Shown: positions 16,731 through 26,252 of the stretch, piece by piece
How positions within the stretch are numbered: position 1 is the first letter of the stretch
Layout: each line of letters starts with the position of its first letter
Assembly: GCA_965216515.1 (NCBI GenBank)
Contig: OZ244173.1
Coordinates: 3,286,001-3,350,000, forward strand
DNA: 64,000 bases
Direction of reading: 5' to 3'
From: CAXMRP01 sp965216515
GTDB lineage: Bacteria > Pseudomonadota > Alphaproteobacteria > Rhizobiales > Afifellaceae
Made by a program: the position numbers and the translations under genes
Notes under the pieces: generated by a model
The model's input: the letters and a program-made list of their open reading frames with translations, nothing else
Databases searched by the model: none
What the model was told of the DNA's origin: nothing

Positions 16731-17585
16731 ATGGCGGACAAAGCACTTGGCGACAAGATTCCGGAATTCGGAAAGACCAAGGGCGGTGATCAAACCGTCG
16801 GTCTGACCAATCTTTCGGCGTTCGCGTCGGGACCGGGAATCAAGACCTTTGGCGAAGTCGTGGCGATCGCCGCGGTCGCGGTATTTATCATCGGCGGCGT
16901 GGAACTGGCCGTTCGGTTTTACGAGGTTCCGCAATATATCATGCCGCCGCCCAGTGCGATTGTGGCGGCGCTGTTCACGGATTTCCGGTTTATCGGACCG
17001 CATTTGGTGCACACGCTGATCGAGCTGTTTTCAGGTTATGCAATCGGCGCTTCGATCGGCTTGCTGCTGGCCGCGATCATTACCCAGTTTCCCTTCGTCG
17101 AGAAGATTGTGGCGCCCTATATCCTCATGCTCGTCACCACGCCGATGCTGGCGCTCGTGCCGTTGCTGATCCTGCGCTTCGGTTTCGGTTACGAACCGCG
17201 AATAATCGCGGTGGCGCTGGCATCCGGGCCGATGGTGATGATCAACGCGGCGACCGGCTTCCGACGGGTCGATCTGGCAAAGATCGCTCTCGCGCGGTCG
17301 TTCGGTGCATCCACATTTCAGATCTTCCTCAAGATACGTGTTCCGATGGCGTTGCCGATGATAATCGTCGGGTTGATGATCGGTGCGATTTTCGGGTTGT
17401 TGACGGCCGTAGGAGCGGAGATGGTTGGCGGTGGATTTGGGTTGGGCAATCGCCTGACGACCTTCTCTGCAACCCTCAAGATGCCGCAGTTCTTTGCTGT
17501 CATCCTGGTGTTGTCGATACTCGGAATTTTGATTTACGTGTTCTTCTTCCTTGTCGGGAAGAAGTGGGCAAGCTGGGAGTCTTAG
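16731..17585 (+). CDS. NitT/TauT-type ABC transporter permease
   Basis: The product is 284 aa with a cytosolic N-terminus of about 45 residues and roughly six membrane segments. The docking loop is RVDLAKIALARSFGASTFQ. ATG 16731 has GAGGGA ten bases upstream; GTG 16713 in the same frame is less likely because it lies before that site. The single permease gene implies a homodimer, usual for this family. Spacing to the ATPase is 24 bp. Confidence 0.92.
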   Translation: MADKALGDKIPEFGKTKGGDQTVGLTNLSAFASGPGIKTFGEVVAIAAVAVFIIGGVELAVRFYEVPQYIMPPPSAIVAALFTDFRFIGPHLVHTLIELFSGYAIGASIGLLLAAIITQFPFVEKIVAPYILMLVTTPMLALVPLLILRFGFGYEPRIIAVALASGPMVMINAATGFRRVDLAKIALARSFGASTFQIFLKIRVPMALPMIIVGLMIGAIFGLLTAVGAEMVGGGFGLGNRLTTFSATLKMPQFFAVILVLSILGILIYVFFFLVGKKWASWES

Positions 17586-17680
17586 TCACCAGACGAGCAT
17601 CCGACGCTCTGATATCAGACCAGCACAACAAATTCGGCTGACAACAACAACCAACTCGCAGCCGAGGCAAAGGAGGTAAT

Positions 17681-18856
17681 ATGTCCAAGGATCTCAAAAC
17701 CAATTCCAGCGGTCTTGGCCCCGTCAGCCGTAGAAGGTTCCTGCAGGTGACCGGCTCTGGAGCCGTCGCCGTTTCGGCACTGGGTGGAGCAAGCCTGTTT
17801 CCGCGGTCCGCCAGCGCGGCAGAGACGTTCACCTGGATTTCACCGCGCGGGACGCTTGAGGTGCTCGACGACTACCCCTACTGGGTCGGCAAGGAAATGG
17901 GCTACTTCGGCGATCTGGACACAAAGATGGAGCCGGGGCCTTCCGATGGAACGGCAACCGTCAAGTTTGTCGCCGTTGGCCAGGCCGACATGGGCTTTCC
18001 GTCGCCGGGCGTGTTTTCGTTCGCGCTGGAAAATGACATGGACCTCGTTTCGGTCTTCAACATGGGTGCCGCGGACGTCTTCGATTTCGCTTTCCGCCCC
18101 GGCGAAGGCGTGAAGGATCTCAAGGAGCTGGAAGGCAAGACCGTTCTGCTTGGAAGCGCTGCTTGGTCGGCAATAACGGACCCGATGTTCGCCGCCGCCG
18201 GCGTCGATCCCAAGACAATCAACTACGTGGAGGGGGGATGGCCGCAGTGGGGCACCCTGCTTGCGTCCGGACAAGGCGACGCAGCGCTTGCCTGGGAAGG
18301 CCTGCGCGCCGACTGGGAAGGCAAGGGGCTTGATCTTGAATATTGGCTGGGCGTCGACCATTCCAATTTCCCGGCGAATGTGTTTGTCGTCAGACGCGCC
18401 GATGTCGAGGATGCCGAGCGTCACAAGTTCCTGGAAGCCTATCTTCGCGGCTGGGCAATGGGCCTTGAATTCGGCCACCAGAATCCGCGCGCGGCGACCG
18501 AGATCGTTTTCAAGCAGTTCCCGATTGTCAAAGAGAACCTCGGTACCGAACTGGGTACGGAATCGATGATGCAGTTGGCGAACGTCTTCCGCGGCGACAT
18601 GTCCAAACGCGAAGGCTGGGGCTGGCATGACATGGAGCGCTGGAATCTGTTCTTCAAGACGATTTCGGACATTGGCCAGATCACCAAGCCGGTCGACGTG
18701 AGCAAAGCCGTCACCAATGAGTTCATCGGCCCGGCCAACGATTTCGACATGGCCAGGGTGAAGGCCGATGCGGATGGCTACAGCCTGTCGGACGAAATGG
18801 CGGCGGTCGACATTGATGCCATCAACGGGCGGTTCTTCGCGAACGCTGTTCGTTAG
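17681..18856 (+). CDS. ABC transporter substrate-binding protein, Tat-exported
   Basis: The product is 391 aa. The N-terminus carries a twin-arginine signal (SRRRFLQVTG) with a hydrophobic stretch ending SASAAE, so it is exported folded to the periplasm. The mature part is of the NMT1/SsuA-like type-2 binding fold (VKFVAVGQADMGFPSPG, DLKELEGKTVLLG). The ribosome binding site AGGAGG precedes the ATG. A perfect 22-bp palindrome follows the stop. The ligand is unknown; partner enzymes suggest an amide or acyl compound. Confidence 0.92.
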   Translation: MSKDLKTNSSGLGPVSRRRFLQVTGSGAVAVSALGGASLFPRSASAAETFTWISPRGTLEVLDDYPYWVGKEMGYFGDLDTKMEPGPSDGTATVKFVAVGQADMGFPSPGVFSFALENDMDLVSVFNMGAADVFDFAFRPGEGVKDLKELEGKTVLLGSAAWSAITDPMFAAAGVDPKTINYVEGGWPQWGTLLASGQGDAALAWEGLRADWEGKGLDLEYWLGVDHSNFPANVFVVRRADVEDAERHKFLEAYLRGWAMGLEFGHQNPRAATEIVFKQFPIVKENLGTELGTESMMQLANVFRGDMSKREGWGWHDMERWNLFFKTISDIGQITKPVDVSKAVTNEFIGPANDFDMARVKADADGYSLSDEMAAVDIDAINGRFFANAVR

Positions 18857-18873
18857 CGGATCACTCCGCTTCG

Positions 18874-18895
18874 CCCGGGCGCCATGGCGCCCGGG
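18874..18895 (+). other. intercistronic hairpin after binding-protein gene
   Basis: CCCGGGCGCCA (18874-18884) and TGGCGCCCGGG (18885-18895) form a perfect 22-bp palindrome 17 bp after the stop of the binding-protein gene. There is no U-tract. It is the counterpart of the hairpins after the four other binding-protein genes in this window. Confidence 0.6.
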
Positions 18896-18993
18896 TGGAT
18901 ATCAGGCGACCCGGGGCGGCAACATCGGCCGATGCCGGCTGAAAGCCGCGCCCGGCCCGGGATTGTGCGAATTCAACGGGACGGAGAGCGACA

Positions 18994-20085
18994 ATGGCAG
19001 GCAAGGTAAAGGTACTGGTTGTTGGACTGGGCAACATGGGTGTCTCGCACGCCAACGCTTATCACAAACTGGACGGCTTCGAGATCGTCGGTCTGATGAG
19101 CCGGACAATCAAGAGCAGAACCGATATTCCTGACGATCTGAGCGGCTACCCTCTCTTCGAAGATTATGGCCAGGCGCTGAAGGAAACGAACCCTGATGCG
19201 GTCTCGATCAACACCTGGCCCAACACCCACGCGCAATATGCGTTGAAAGCGTTTGATGCCGGTTGTCATGTCTTTATGGAGAAACCGATCGCGACCAACA
19301 ATGAGGATGCGGAGAAGGTCGTTGCGGCGGCACGCGCGGCCGATCGCAAACTTGTCCTCGGCTACATATTGCGGGTGCATCCGTCGTGGATGAAATTCAT
19401 CGAGGTCGGAAAGACACTGGGCAAACCGCTCGTCATGCGGCTTAACCTCAATCAGCAAAGCAGCGGTCCCGCATGGGCTTGGCACAAGAACCTGATCGAT
19501 TCGCTGATCCCCATCGTCGATTGCGGCGTCCACTATGTTGATGTCATGTGCCAACTCACCGGCGCAAAACCGGTACGTGTGCACGGCATTGGTGCGAAGC
19601 TGTGGGACGATGCCGCAAAGCAAAATTACGGACATCTGCATGTGACGTTCGATGACGGATCGGTCGGCTGGTATGAAGCCGGCTGGGGGCCGATGATGAG
19701 CGAGATCGCATTCTTTGTGAAGGATGTCGTGGGTCCGAAAGGTGCCGTCTCGATCGTAGTTCCGCAAGACGGCCAGGACAGCGGACATGATGGCGAGGTA
19801 TCGGATTCAGCCGACATTGACCAGCACACGAAAACCAATGCCATCAAGATCCACCATGCGGCCGTCGATTCAGACAAGAACTTCGCCAGACCCGATGAGC
19901 TCCTGGGCATGGAGGACGAGCCCGACCATCAAGAACTGTGCGACCGCGAGCAGGAGTTTTTCCTGAAGGCGATCAACGAGGATCTCGATCTTTCCGAATC
20001 GATGGATGCAGCCGTCAACAGCCTCCGCATCGTTCTGGCCGCCGAGGAAAGCATCGAGAAGGAGCAGGCAATACACCTGGCCTGA
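18994..20085 (+). CDS. Gfo/Idh/MocA family oxidoreductase
   Basis: The product is 363 aa. The cofactor motif is GLGNMGVSHA and the EKP motif reads MEKPIAT. The C-terminal substrate domain has the conserved His of DCGVHYVDVM. It should be NAD(P)-dependent and cytosolic. It follows the importer by 137 bp, after the hairpin, and precedes the flavin monooxygenase by 34 bp. It is one of four family members in the window, and each sits in a different enzymatic context. Confidence 0.92.
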   Translation: MAGKVKVLVVGLGNMGVSHANAYHKLDGFEIVGLMSRTIKSRTDIPDDLSGYPLFEDYGQALKETNPDAVSINTWPNTHAQYALKAFDAGCHVFMEKPIATNNEDAEKVVAAARAADRKLVLGYILRVHPSWMKFIEVGKTLGKPLVMRLNLNQQSSGPAWAWHKNLIDSLIPIVDCGVHYVDVMCQLTGAKPVRVHGIGAKLWDDAAKQNYGHLHVTFDDGSVGWYEAGWGPMMSEIAFFVKDVVGPKGAVSIVVPQDGQDSGHDGEVSDSADIDQHTKTNAIKIHHAAVDSDKNFARPDELLGMEDEPDHQELCDREQEFFLKAINEDLDLSESMDAAVNSLRIVLAAEESIEKEQAIHLA

Positions 20086-20119
20086 TTGCCTCGCGCTTGG
20101 CGGCGTCGAATTCGTGAAC

Positions 20120-21925
20120 ATGTCGCAGACAGAGCAGACAGAGCAGGCATCCGGGTGGCTGGCCGAATTCGCTCGCGCTTTGAACCGCGGCGATCGGGCG
20201 GCGGCCGCATCCCTGTTCGGTACCGAGTGCTACTGGCGCGATTTGCTCGCGTTTACATGGAACATCATCACGCTTGAGGGGCGCGGTCAGATATCGGCGA
20301 TGTTGCGTGAATGTCTGGCTGGCACCATTCCGGTTGCGCTGTCGCCGGAGGGCGAGGCGGTGCACGATGGCGACGTGACCGAAGCCTGGTTCACACTGGA
20401 GACGGCGGTTGCGCGCGGGCGGGGATATCTGCGTCTGAGGGATGGAAAATGCTGGACCCTTCTTACGAAGATTGACGAGTTGAAGGGCTACGAAGAGAGG
20501 AAGGGTCCCAATCGCGTTCCGGGTACCGGGCATAATGCCAGAAAAAACCGCACAACCTGGCTGGAGGAGCGGACGCGCGAGGCGCGGGAACTGGGCTTCT
20601 CAAGGCAGCCATATTGTCTGATCATCGGTGGCGGCCAGGGCGGGATCATGCTCGCGGCGCGCCTGCGCCGGCTGGATGTTCCCGCGATCATTGTCGAGAA
20701 AAACGGGCGCGCCGGGGATTCATGGCGCAAGCGCTACCGTTCGCTCGTTCTGCATGATCCGGTCTGGTATGACCACTTGCCCTATCTTCCATTTCCCGAT
20801 GACTGGCCCGTCTTCACGCCCAAGGACAAGATGGCCGACTGGCTGGAATCCTATGTCCGGATAATGGAGCTGAATTACTGGTCGTCGACGGAATGCACCG
20901 GCGCGGGATTTGATTCCGGTACCGGGAAATGGACGGTCTCGCTGATGCGCGACGGCGAGCCAATGACGCTCTATCCCGACCATCTGGTCTTTGCGACCGG
21001 CGCGTATGGATTTGCCAGGGTCATCGATTTCCCCGGCGCCGACCGGTTCAGGGGCGAGGCAGTTCACACCAGCCGGTATACGGATGGTTCCGCCTATGCC
21101 GGAAAACGCTGCGCGATAATCGGCGCCGGCAGTTCCGCGCACGATATTGGTGTCGATCTGTGGGAAAACGATGCCCGTGTGACCATGATTCAGCGGTCGC
21201 CTTCGATCGTCGTGAAGTCGGAAACCTTGATGAAATACGGCTTCGCCGAGCTCTACTCAGAAGACGCCGTCGCGCGGGGCATGACGGTGGAGAAAGCGGA
21301 TTTGAAATTTGCATCCGTTCCGTTTCGTCTCATGCCCCGCTTCCAGGCGCCCCTCTATGCCGAGATGGTCGAGGCGGACGCCGGCTATTATGACGGTCTG
21401 AGCGCATCCGGCTTTTTGTGGGATCTGGGCGAGGACGATTCCGGCTTGATGATGAAGGCGCTGCGCACGGCATCGGGCTACTATATCGATGTCGGTGCCA
21501 GCGAGTTGATCATCAAGGGCGAGATCAAGGTCAAGGCCGGCGTCGAGATTGACCGGTTCGATGAAAACGGAATCATCATGGCCGATGGCGAGCGGATCGA
21601 GGCCGATGTCGTCGTTCACGCAACCGGCTACGGATCCATGGACGAGATGGTTGCCCGTCTGATTTCACGGGAAGTCGCGGAGCGGATCGGGAAGTTCTGG
21701 GGGTACGGCTCTGGCGTATCCGGTGACCCCGGGCCTTGGGAGGGGGAATTGCGCAACATGTGGAAGCCGACCAACCAGGACGCCCTCTGGTTCCATGGCG
21801 GAAATCTTGCCCTGTCCCGCCATTACTCGCTTGTCGTGGCGCTGCAGATCAAGGCGCGCATGGAGTCCATTCCCACACCGGTCTACCGGCCCGGCGCCGG
21901 GTCCCCGAATTCCACCCCCGGCTGA
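20120..21925 (+). CDS. NTF2-like/flavin monooxygenase fusion
   Basis: The product is 601 aa. Residues 1-130 form an NTF2/SnoaL-like cone domain. The rest is a flavin-containing (FMO/YUCCA-like) monooxygenase with FAD motif GGGQGG (170-175), ATG-type motif FATGAYGF, NADP motif IGAGSSAHD and VHATGYG. It would insert one oxygen from O2, as Baeyer-Villiger or heteroatom oxidation, using NADPH. I use ATG 20120; GTG 20114 is two codons earlier. The neighbouring esterase-like gene suits hydrolysis of a Baeyer-Villiger ester, but this is inference. Confidence 0.9.
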   Translation: MSQTEQTEQASGWLAEFARALNRGDRAAAASLFGTECYWRDLLAFTWNIITLEGRGQISAMLRECLAGTIPVALSPEGEAVHDGDVTEAWFTLETAVARGRGYLRLRDGKCWTLLTKIDELKGYEERKGPNRVPGTGHNARKNRTTWLEERTREARELGFSRQPYCLIIGGGQGGIMLAARLRRLDVPAIIVEKNGRAGDSWRKRYRSLVLHDPVWYDHLPYLPFPDDWPVFTPKDKMADWLESYVRIMELNYWSSTECTGAGFDSGTGKWTVSLMRDGEPMTLYPDHLVFATGAYGFARVIDFPGADRFRGEAVHTSRYTDGSAYAGKRCAIIGAGSSAHDIGVDLWENDARVTMIQRSPSIVVKSETLMKYGFAELYSEDAVARGMTVEKADLKFASVPFRLMPRFQAPLYAEMVEADAGYYDGLSASGFLWDLGEDDSGLMMKALRTASGYYIDVGASELIIKGEIKVKAGVEIDRFDENGIIMADGERIEADVVVHATGYGSMDEMVARLISREVAERIGKFWGYGSGVSGDPGPWEGELRNMWKPTNQDALWFHGGNLALSRHYSLVVALQIKARMESIPTPVYRPGAGSPNSTPG

Positions 21926-22001
21926 CGGGCGACCGGTTGCTCCGGATGGATTCGATGCCCTACGATCGGGATGGATTCAGGATTGGCGCGGGATAACGGT
22001 T

Positions 22002-22952
22002 TTGGGCACCAAACGGCACTACCTTGCGGAGATTGAACGGATATCCGCATCGATCCCCGTGTTTGATACATCCGATGTCGAAGCGACACGCGCCGGCGTC
22101 CGCGGTTATGTGGAGGACCTGATCGCCAAGGGTCTGCAGCGACCGGGCGATCCCGGCGTCGCGGAGGAGGAACTGACAATAGCGGGACCTGCCGGCGCCC
22201 CCGACATCAGGTTGCGGCTCTACACGCCGCAGGCGGGCAAGGGAACGGGTTCGGCGTTCATCAACTTCCATGGCGGCGGATTCTTCATGGGCGATCTGGA
22301 AAACGAGCATGCCCGGTGCCTGGCCATGGCGCGGGACACTGGTGCGGTGTCGGTCGGCGTCGACTATCGCCTGGCGCCGGAGCATCCGTTTCCGGCGGGC
22401 GTCGAGGATTGCTATCGGGCACTTGAGTGGGTCAGCGGGAATGCCGCCCGGCTGAATATCGATCCCGACAGGATTGCGGTTGGCGGCGGCAGCGCCGGGG
22501 GATGCCTGTCAGCCGCGGTCGCGCTCATGGCCCGCGATCGGCGCGGCCCGGACATTGCCCTGCAAATGCTGTTCTACCCCGGTCTTGACGACAGATGTGC
22601 CACCAAATCAATGAGCGGCGGCGACGATTGCCATATCTGGAATTCCCGGAATTGCCGTGACATGTGGGATCATTACCTCGGACGGAACCGGCGGGACGTC
22701 TCAGCCTATGCGGCGCCGGCGCGCGCAGCCGATCTTGCCGGTTTGCCCGCCGCCTACATAATGACCTGCGAACATGATCCGCTGCGCGATGAAGCGATCG
22801 AATACGCGGTGCGATTGATGGCCGCCGGGGTTCCCGTGGAACTGCACAATTATGCAGGCACCGTGCATGCCTTCGACCTTCTCGTTCCGTCGAAAATTGC
22901 CGACGAGGCTTTGCGCGAAGGGGCCGAAATGCTGGCCCGTCTGACAGGTTGA
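22002..22952 (+). CDS. alpha/beta hydrolase (HSL-type esterase family)
   Basis: The product is 316 aa and a hormone-sensitive-lipase-type esterase. It has the oxyanion-hole motif HGGGF, nucleophile elbow GGGSAGG, acid in CEHDPLRDEA and His in GTVHAFD. It has no signal peptide. No ATG is available after the upstream gene ends; TTG 22002 with GCGGGA about nine bases upstream gives the normal family length. It is the last gene of the operon that starts with the importer at 15903. It probably cleaves an ester made by the preceding monooxygenase. Confidence 0.85.
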   Translation: MGTKRHYLAEIERISASIPVFDTSDVEATRAGVRGYVEDLIAKGLQRPGDPGVAEEELTIAGPAGAPDIRLRLYTPQAGKGTGSAFINFHGGGFFMGDLENEHARCLAMARDTGAVSVGVDYRLAPEHPFPAGVEDCYRALEWVSGNAARLNIDPDRIAVGGGSAGGCLSAAVALMARDRRGPDIALQMLFYPGLDDRCATKSMSGGDDCHIWNSRNCRDMWDHYLGRNRRDVSAYAAPARAADLAGLPAAYIMTCEHDPLRDEAIEYAVRLMAAGVPVELHNYAGTVHAFDLLVPSKIADEALREGAEMLARLTG

Positions 22953-23066
22953 AGAAATCCCCGGCCCCCGCCGCGCCTTCCCGGATTCCGGCGGACCTTC
23001 GGGTCGATCATGCCAACAATCAATCCGGGCACCTGTGGGATCCCGATCGACAGCGGCCGGAAGGGG

Positions 23067-24503
23067 TTACAGGCGGACGGCGATGTTTTTGACCGCGAGA
23101 TAGTTGTGGATTCCCGCCAGTCCGCGTTCGCGGCCGATCCCGCTTTCCTTCATGCCGCCGGTCGGCGCCTGGACACCGCCCATCCACCAGCCATTGATCC
23201 AGACCGATCCGTGCTCCAGGCGGCGGATCATGTTCATGGCCCGGCCGATATCGCTGGTATAGACGCCCGCCGCGAGACCGAAGCCCAAAGCGTTGGCGAT
23301 ATCGACCGCTTCGTCGGCGGACGCGATGTCGATCGCCGCGCCGACGGGACCGAAGATCTCGTCGCGTGCGATCGCCATGTCCGGCGTCACCTGGTCGAAT
23401 ATCGTCGGTTCGACGAAATAGCCACGGTTCAGGTGCATTGGCCGGCCGCCGCCCTGGCGCAACCGGGCGCCGCCGGCCGTGCCGCCGTCGATATAGGCGC
23501 ACACCTTTTCATGCTGCTCCTGCGAGACGACCGGTCCGAGGTCGGGATCTTCGATACCCGGCCCGACGGACAGAGCGGCTGCTCGTTCGCACAACCGTTC
23601 GATGAATTCGTCGCGAATCTCCGATGCCAGCAGATAGCGGGAGGAGGATGAACAGACCTGGCCGGCATTTTCAAAAGAGGCCATCGTTGCATCGTTCACC
23701 GCGCGCTCCAGATCGGCATCGGCAAGCACGATCATCGGGTTCTTGCCGCCCAGCTCCAGCACGACCGGTTTGACACCCTGGGCCGCCGTCGCCATGACGC
23801 GGCGTCCGGTCTCGACCGACCCGGTAAACGTTACCCCCCGCACCAGCGGATGGCGCACCAGCGCTTCCCCGGCCTCCTCGCCAAGGCCGGTAACGATGTT
23901 GATGACCCCCGGCGGAAGGCCGGCCTTTTCGATCAGCTCGGCGAATGCGAGTGTTGAGAGCGGCGACTGCTCGGCGGGTTTGACGACGCTCGTGCAGCCG
24001 GCCGCCATGGCCGGCGCCAGCGATCGTATCGCCATGCCCAGCGGGAAATTCCAGGGTACGATATGCCCGGTAACGCCAAGCGGCTCCAGCAGCGTCAAAT
24101 CGACGATGTCCCGCCCCAGCGGGATTGTGCTGCCCTCCATCTTGTCCGCCGCGCCGCCATTGTAGCGCAGCGCCCCGACGACACCATCGATATCGCCGAG
24201 CGAATCCCTGAGCGGCTTTCCGACATCCAGCGTTTCAATCCGCGCCAGTCGCTCTCGGTCGGCCTCGATCACGTCGGCGAGACGGAACAAGGCCTGCCCG
24301 CGCTGTTCCGGCGTCAGCGCCGACCAATCGCCGCCTATGGCCCGATGCGCGGCCTGCACCGCGGCATCGATGTCGGCCGCGCCCGAGCGCGCAAATCGGC
24401 CGATGGGTTCCTCGGTCGCCGGGTCGATCGTCTCCAGAAATTCGCCGTCTGCCGGCGGCGCCCATTTGCCGTCGATATAGTTCAGTTTGTCCTGTTCAGC
24501 CAC
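23067..24503 (-). CDS. aldehyde dehydrogenase family protein
   Basis: The product is 478 aa. The catalytic Glu lies in LELGGKNP and the nucleophilic Cys in NAGQVCSSS; the ending SGIGRERGLAGI is typical. It oxidises an aldehyde to an acid with NAD(P)+. GTG 24503 begins the normal N-terminus and overlaps the permease stop by eight bases. It is the last gene of the leftward CUT1 transporter operon, so the imported compound probably yields an aldehyde. It is distinct from the second aldehyde dehydrogenase at 36782-38284. Confidence 0.9.
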   Translation of the reverse strand: MAEQDKLNYIDGKWAPPADGEFLETIDPATEEPIGRFARSGAADIDAAVQAAHRAIGGDWSALTPEQRGQALFRLADVIEADRERLARIETLDVGKPLRDSLGDIDGVVGALRYNGGAADKMEGSTIPLGRDIVDLTLLEPLGVTGHIVPWNFPLGMAIRSLAPAMAAGCTSVVKPAEQSPLSTLAFAELIEKAGLPPGVINIVTGLGEEAGEALVRHPLVRGVTFTGSVETGRRVMATAAQGVKPVVLELGGKNPMIVLADADLERAVNDATMASFENAGQVCSSSSRYLLASEIRDEFIERLCERAAALSVGPGIEDPDLGPVVSQEQHEKVCAYIDGGTAGGARLRQGGGRPMHLNRGYFVEPTIFDQVTPDMAIARDEIFGPVGAAIDIASADEAVDIANALGFGLAAGVYTSDIGRAMNMIRRLEHGSVWINGWWMGGVQAPTGGMKESGIGRERGLAGIHNYLAVKNIAVRL

Positions 24504-25362
24504 GGACTGCCCCGCTCGATATGCCTTGGATGAAGTAACGCTGGAGGATGAGGAAGACCAGCACGCTCGGCACGCACAGGATGGTGACTCCGGCCATAGA
24601 CAGCGCAAAGCCTTCAAGCTGCGTCGCCGTGCCGAAGACCGGCGTGAAGGCGGCGATGCCGACAGGCAGGGTCTTCATGTTTTCCTCAAAAACCGCCAGC
24701 AGCGGCCAAAGGAAATTGTTCCAGTTCAGCACAAAGATGATGACCGTGGCGGCGATCAGCGGCGCCCGCGCCAGCGGCAGCGCGATGCGCCAGAAGATCA
24801 GCCCGTGCCCGGCGCCGTCGATCTTGGCCGCGTCCTCCAGGTCCCGCGGGAAATTCAGGAAGAACTGACGGAAGATCAACACGCTGAACACGTTGCCCAC
24901 CGAAGGCAGGATCAGCGCCTGATAGGTATTCGCCCAGCCGACCTTGATGATACCGAGTAGCATCGGAACCGCGTACACCTCGATCGGCACCATCAGCGAG
25001 GCGATATAGGCGATGAACAGGATGTTGCGGCCGGGAAAGGTCATGCGTGCCAGCGCATAGCCGGCCAGGGCGCCGGCCATCACGCACAGGAATGTCGCGC
25101 TGACCGAAACGATGATGGAGTTCAACGTCCAACGCCACACCGGGTATTTCTGGAAGATGTCGATGTAGTTCTGGAAAGTCACACGGCGGGGCAACCATTC
25201 GATGTCGACCGTCATGACATCGCCGGGAAACTTGAACGAGGTCGAAATCATCCAGATGAACGGCATGATCCAAAGTGCCGCGATACACAGGCCGAACAGC
25301 CAGATCGGTACGTCGGCGGGCCGCATCCCGCGGTTGCGCAGATATGTCCGGAACCGCCTCAT
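24496..25362 (-). CDS. CUT1 sugar ABC transporter permease (MalG-like)
   Basis: The product is 288 aa with about six membrane segments and the EAA loop EDAAKIDGAGHGLIFWRIALP. The order after a MalF-like gene and the short N-terminus are typical of MalG/UgpE subunits. Its ATG overlaps the preceding stop by four bases. Together with the upstream permease and the divergent MalK-type ATPase it forms the channel for a sugar or sugar-like compound. Confidence 0.93.
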   Translation of the reverse strand: MRRFRTYLRNRGMRPADVPIWLFGLCIAALWIMPFIWMISTSFKFPGDVMTVDIEWLPRRVTFQNYIDIFQKYPVWRWTLNSIIVSVSATFLCVMAGALAGYALARMTFPGRNILFIAYIASLMVPIEVYAVPMLLGIIKVGWANTYQALILPSVGNVFSVLIFRQFFLNFPRDLEDAAKIDGAGHGLIFWRIALPLARAPLIAATVIIFVLNWNNFLWPLLAVFEENMKTLPVGIAAFTPVFGTATQLEGFALSMAGVTILCVPSVLVFLILQRYFIQGISSGAVRG

Positions 25363-26252
25363 GAGGGTTGCTCCCGGATGAGGCGGCGGCTGAGAAGGGT
25401 CACCAGCAGGATGACCGCGAACAGCAGCATGGACACCGCCGCACCCAGTCCGAACTTCTGGTTGCGGATGGCGACGGTGTAGATTTCATAGAGCACCGAG
25501 GTCGATGAAGAGGCCGGGCCGCCGCTGGTCATCACGTAGACCTGGCTGAATATGCGCATCGTTGAGATCAGTTGCAGCGTGATCACCATGCTCAGGGTCG
25601 GCCGCAGCATCGGCAAGGTCACGTATCGGAGCTTCTGCCAGCGTGTCGCGCCGTCGATCTCCACGGCATCGTAAAGATCGCCGGGTATGTCCTGCAGGCC
25701 GGCCAGGATCAGGACGAAGGCCAACCCCATATCCCACCAGATCGAGGTGATGCTTACCCCGTAAAGCGACCAGTCCACGCTGGTCAGCCAGGGTATCTTG
25801 CCGATGCCGAGATAGGACAGATAGTGGTTCACAAGCCCGAATTGGGTGTCGAGGATCCACACCCAGACAAGCCCGATCACCGTCGCCGAAACCACGTAGG
25901 GCGAGAAGAAGCAAACCCGCGCGAATGACGAAAGCGGCCAGCGGTTATGGACATACAGTGCAGCCAGCAGGCCGAGCACGAGCACGCCCGGCACGATAAT
26001 CGCGCCGTACAGAAGGATGTTCTGGAATGCAATCTGGATCTGATCGTTCTTGAACGCGGTTTCGTAATTGTCGAAACCGACATATCGCGGCGGACCGAAG
26101 ATCCCCCATTTCATGAACGACAGATAGGCGGAAAAGAAGATCGGGGCGATGTTGAAGATCAGGAACGGCACCGTGAACAGCGCCACGAAGGCGTAGGCGA
26201 TCCAGTCTGTCGGTGGATTTGCGTCGCGCGATCTCATCGCGTGGCGTGCCAT
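25359..26252 (-). CDS. CUT1 sugar ABC transporter permease (MalF/UgpA-like)
   Basis: The product is 297 aa with about six membrane helices. It has the docking loop YDAVEIDGATRWQKLRYVTLP, the classic EAA signature of CUT1 permeases. The first residues MARHAMRSRDANPPTDW are cytosolic. It is separated from the upstream binding-protein gene by a 392-bp gap with hairpins. An internal promoter in that gap is possible. Confidence 0.93.
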   Translation of the reverse strand: MARHAMRSRDANPPTDWIAYAFVALFTVPFLIFNIAPIFFSAYLSFMKWGIFGPPRYVGFDNYETAFKNDQIQIAFQNILLYGAIIVPGVLVLGLLAALYVHNRWPLSSFARVCFFSPYVVSATVIGLVWVWILDTQFGLVNHYLSYLGIGKIPWLTSVDWSLYGVSITSIWWDMGLAFVLILAGLQDIPGDLYDAVEIDGATRWQKLRYVTLPMLRPTLSMVITLQLISTMRIFSQVYVMTSGGPASSSTSVLYEIYTVAIRNQKFGLGAAVSMLLFAVILLVTLLSRRLIREQPS

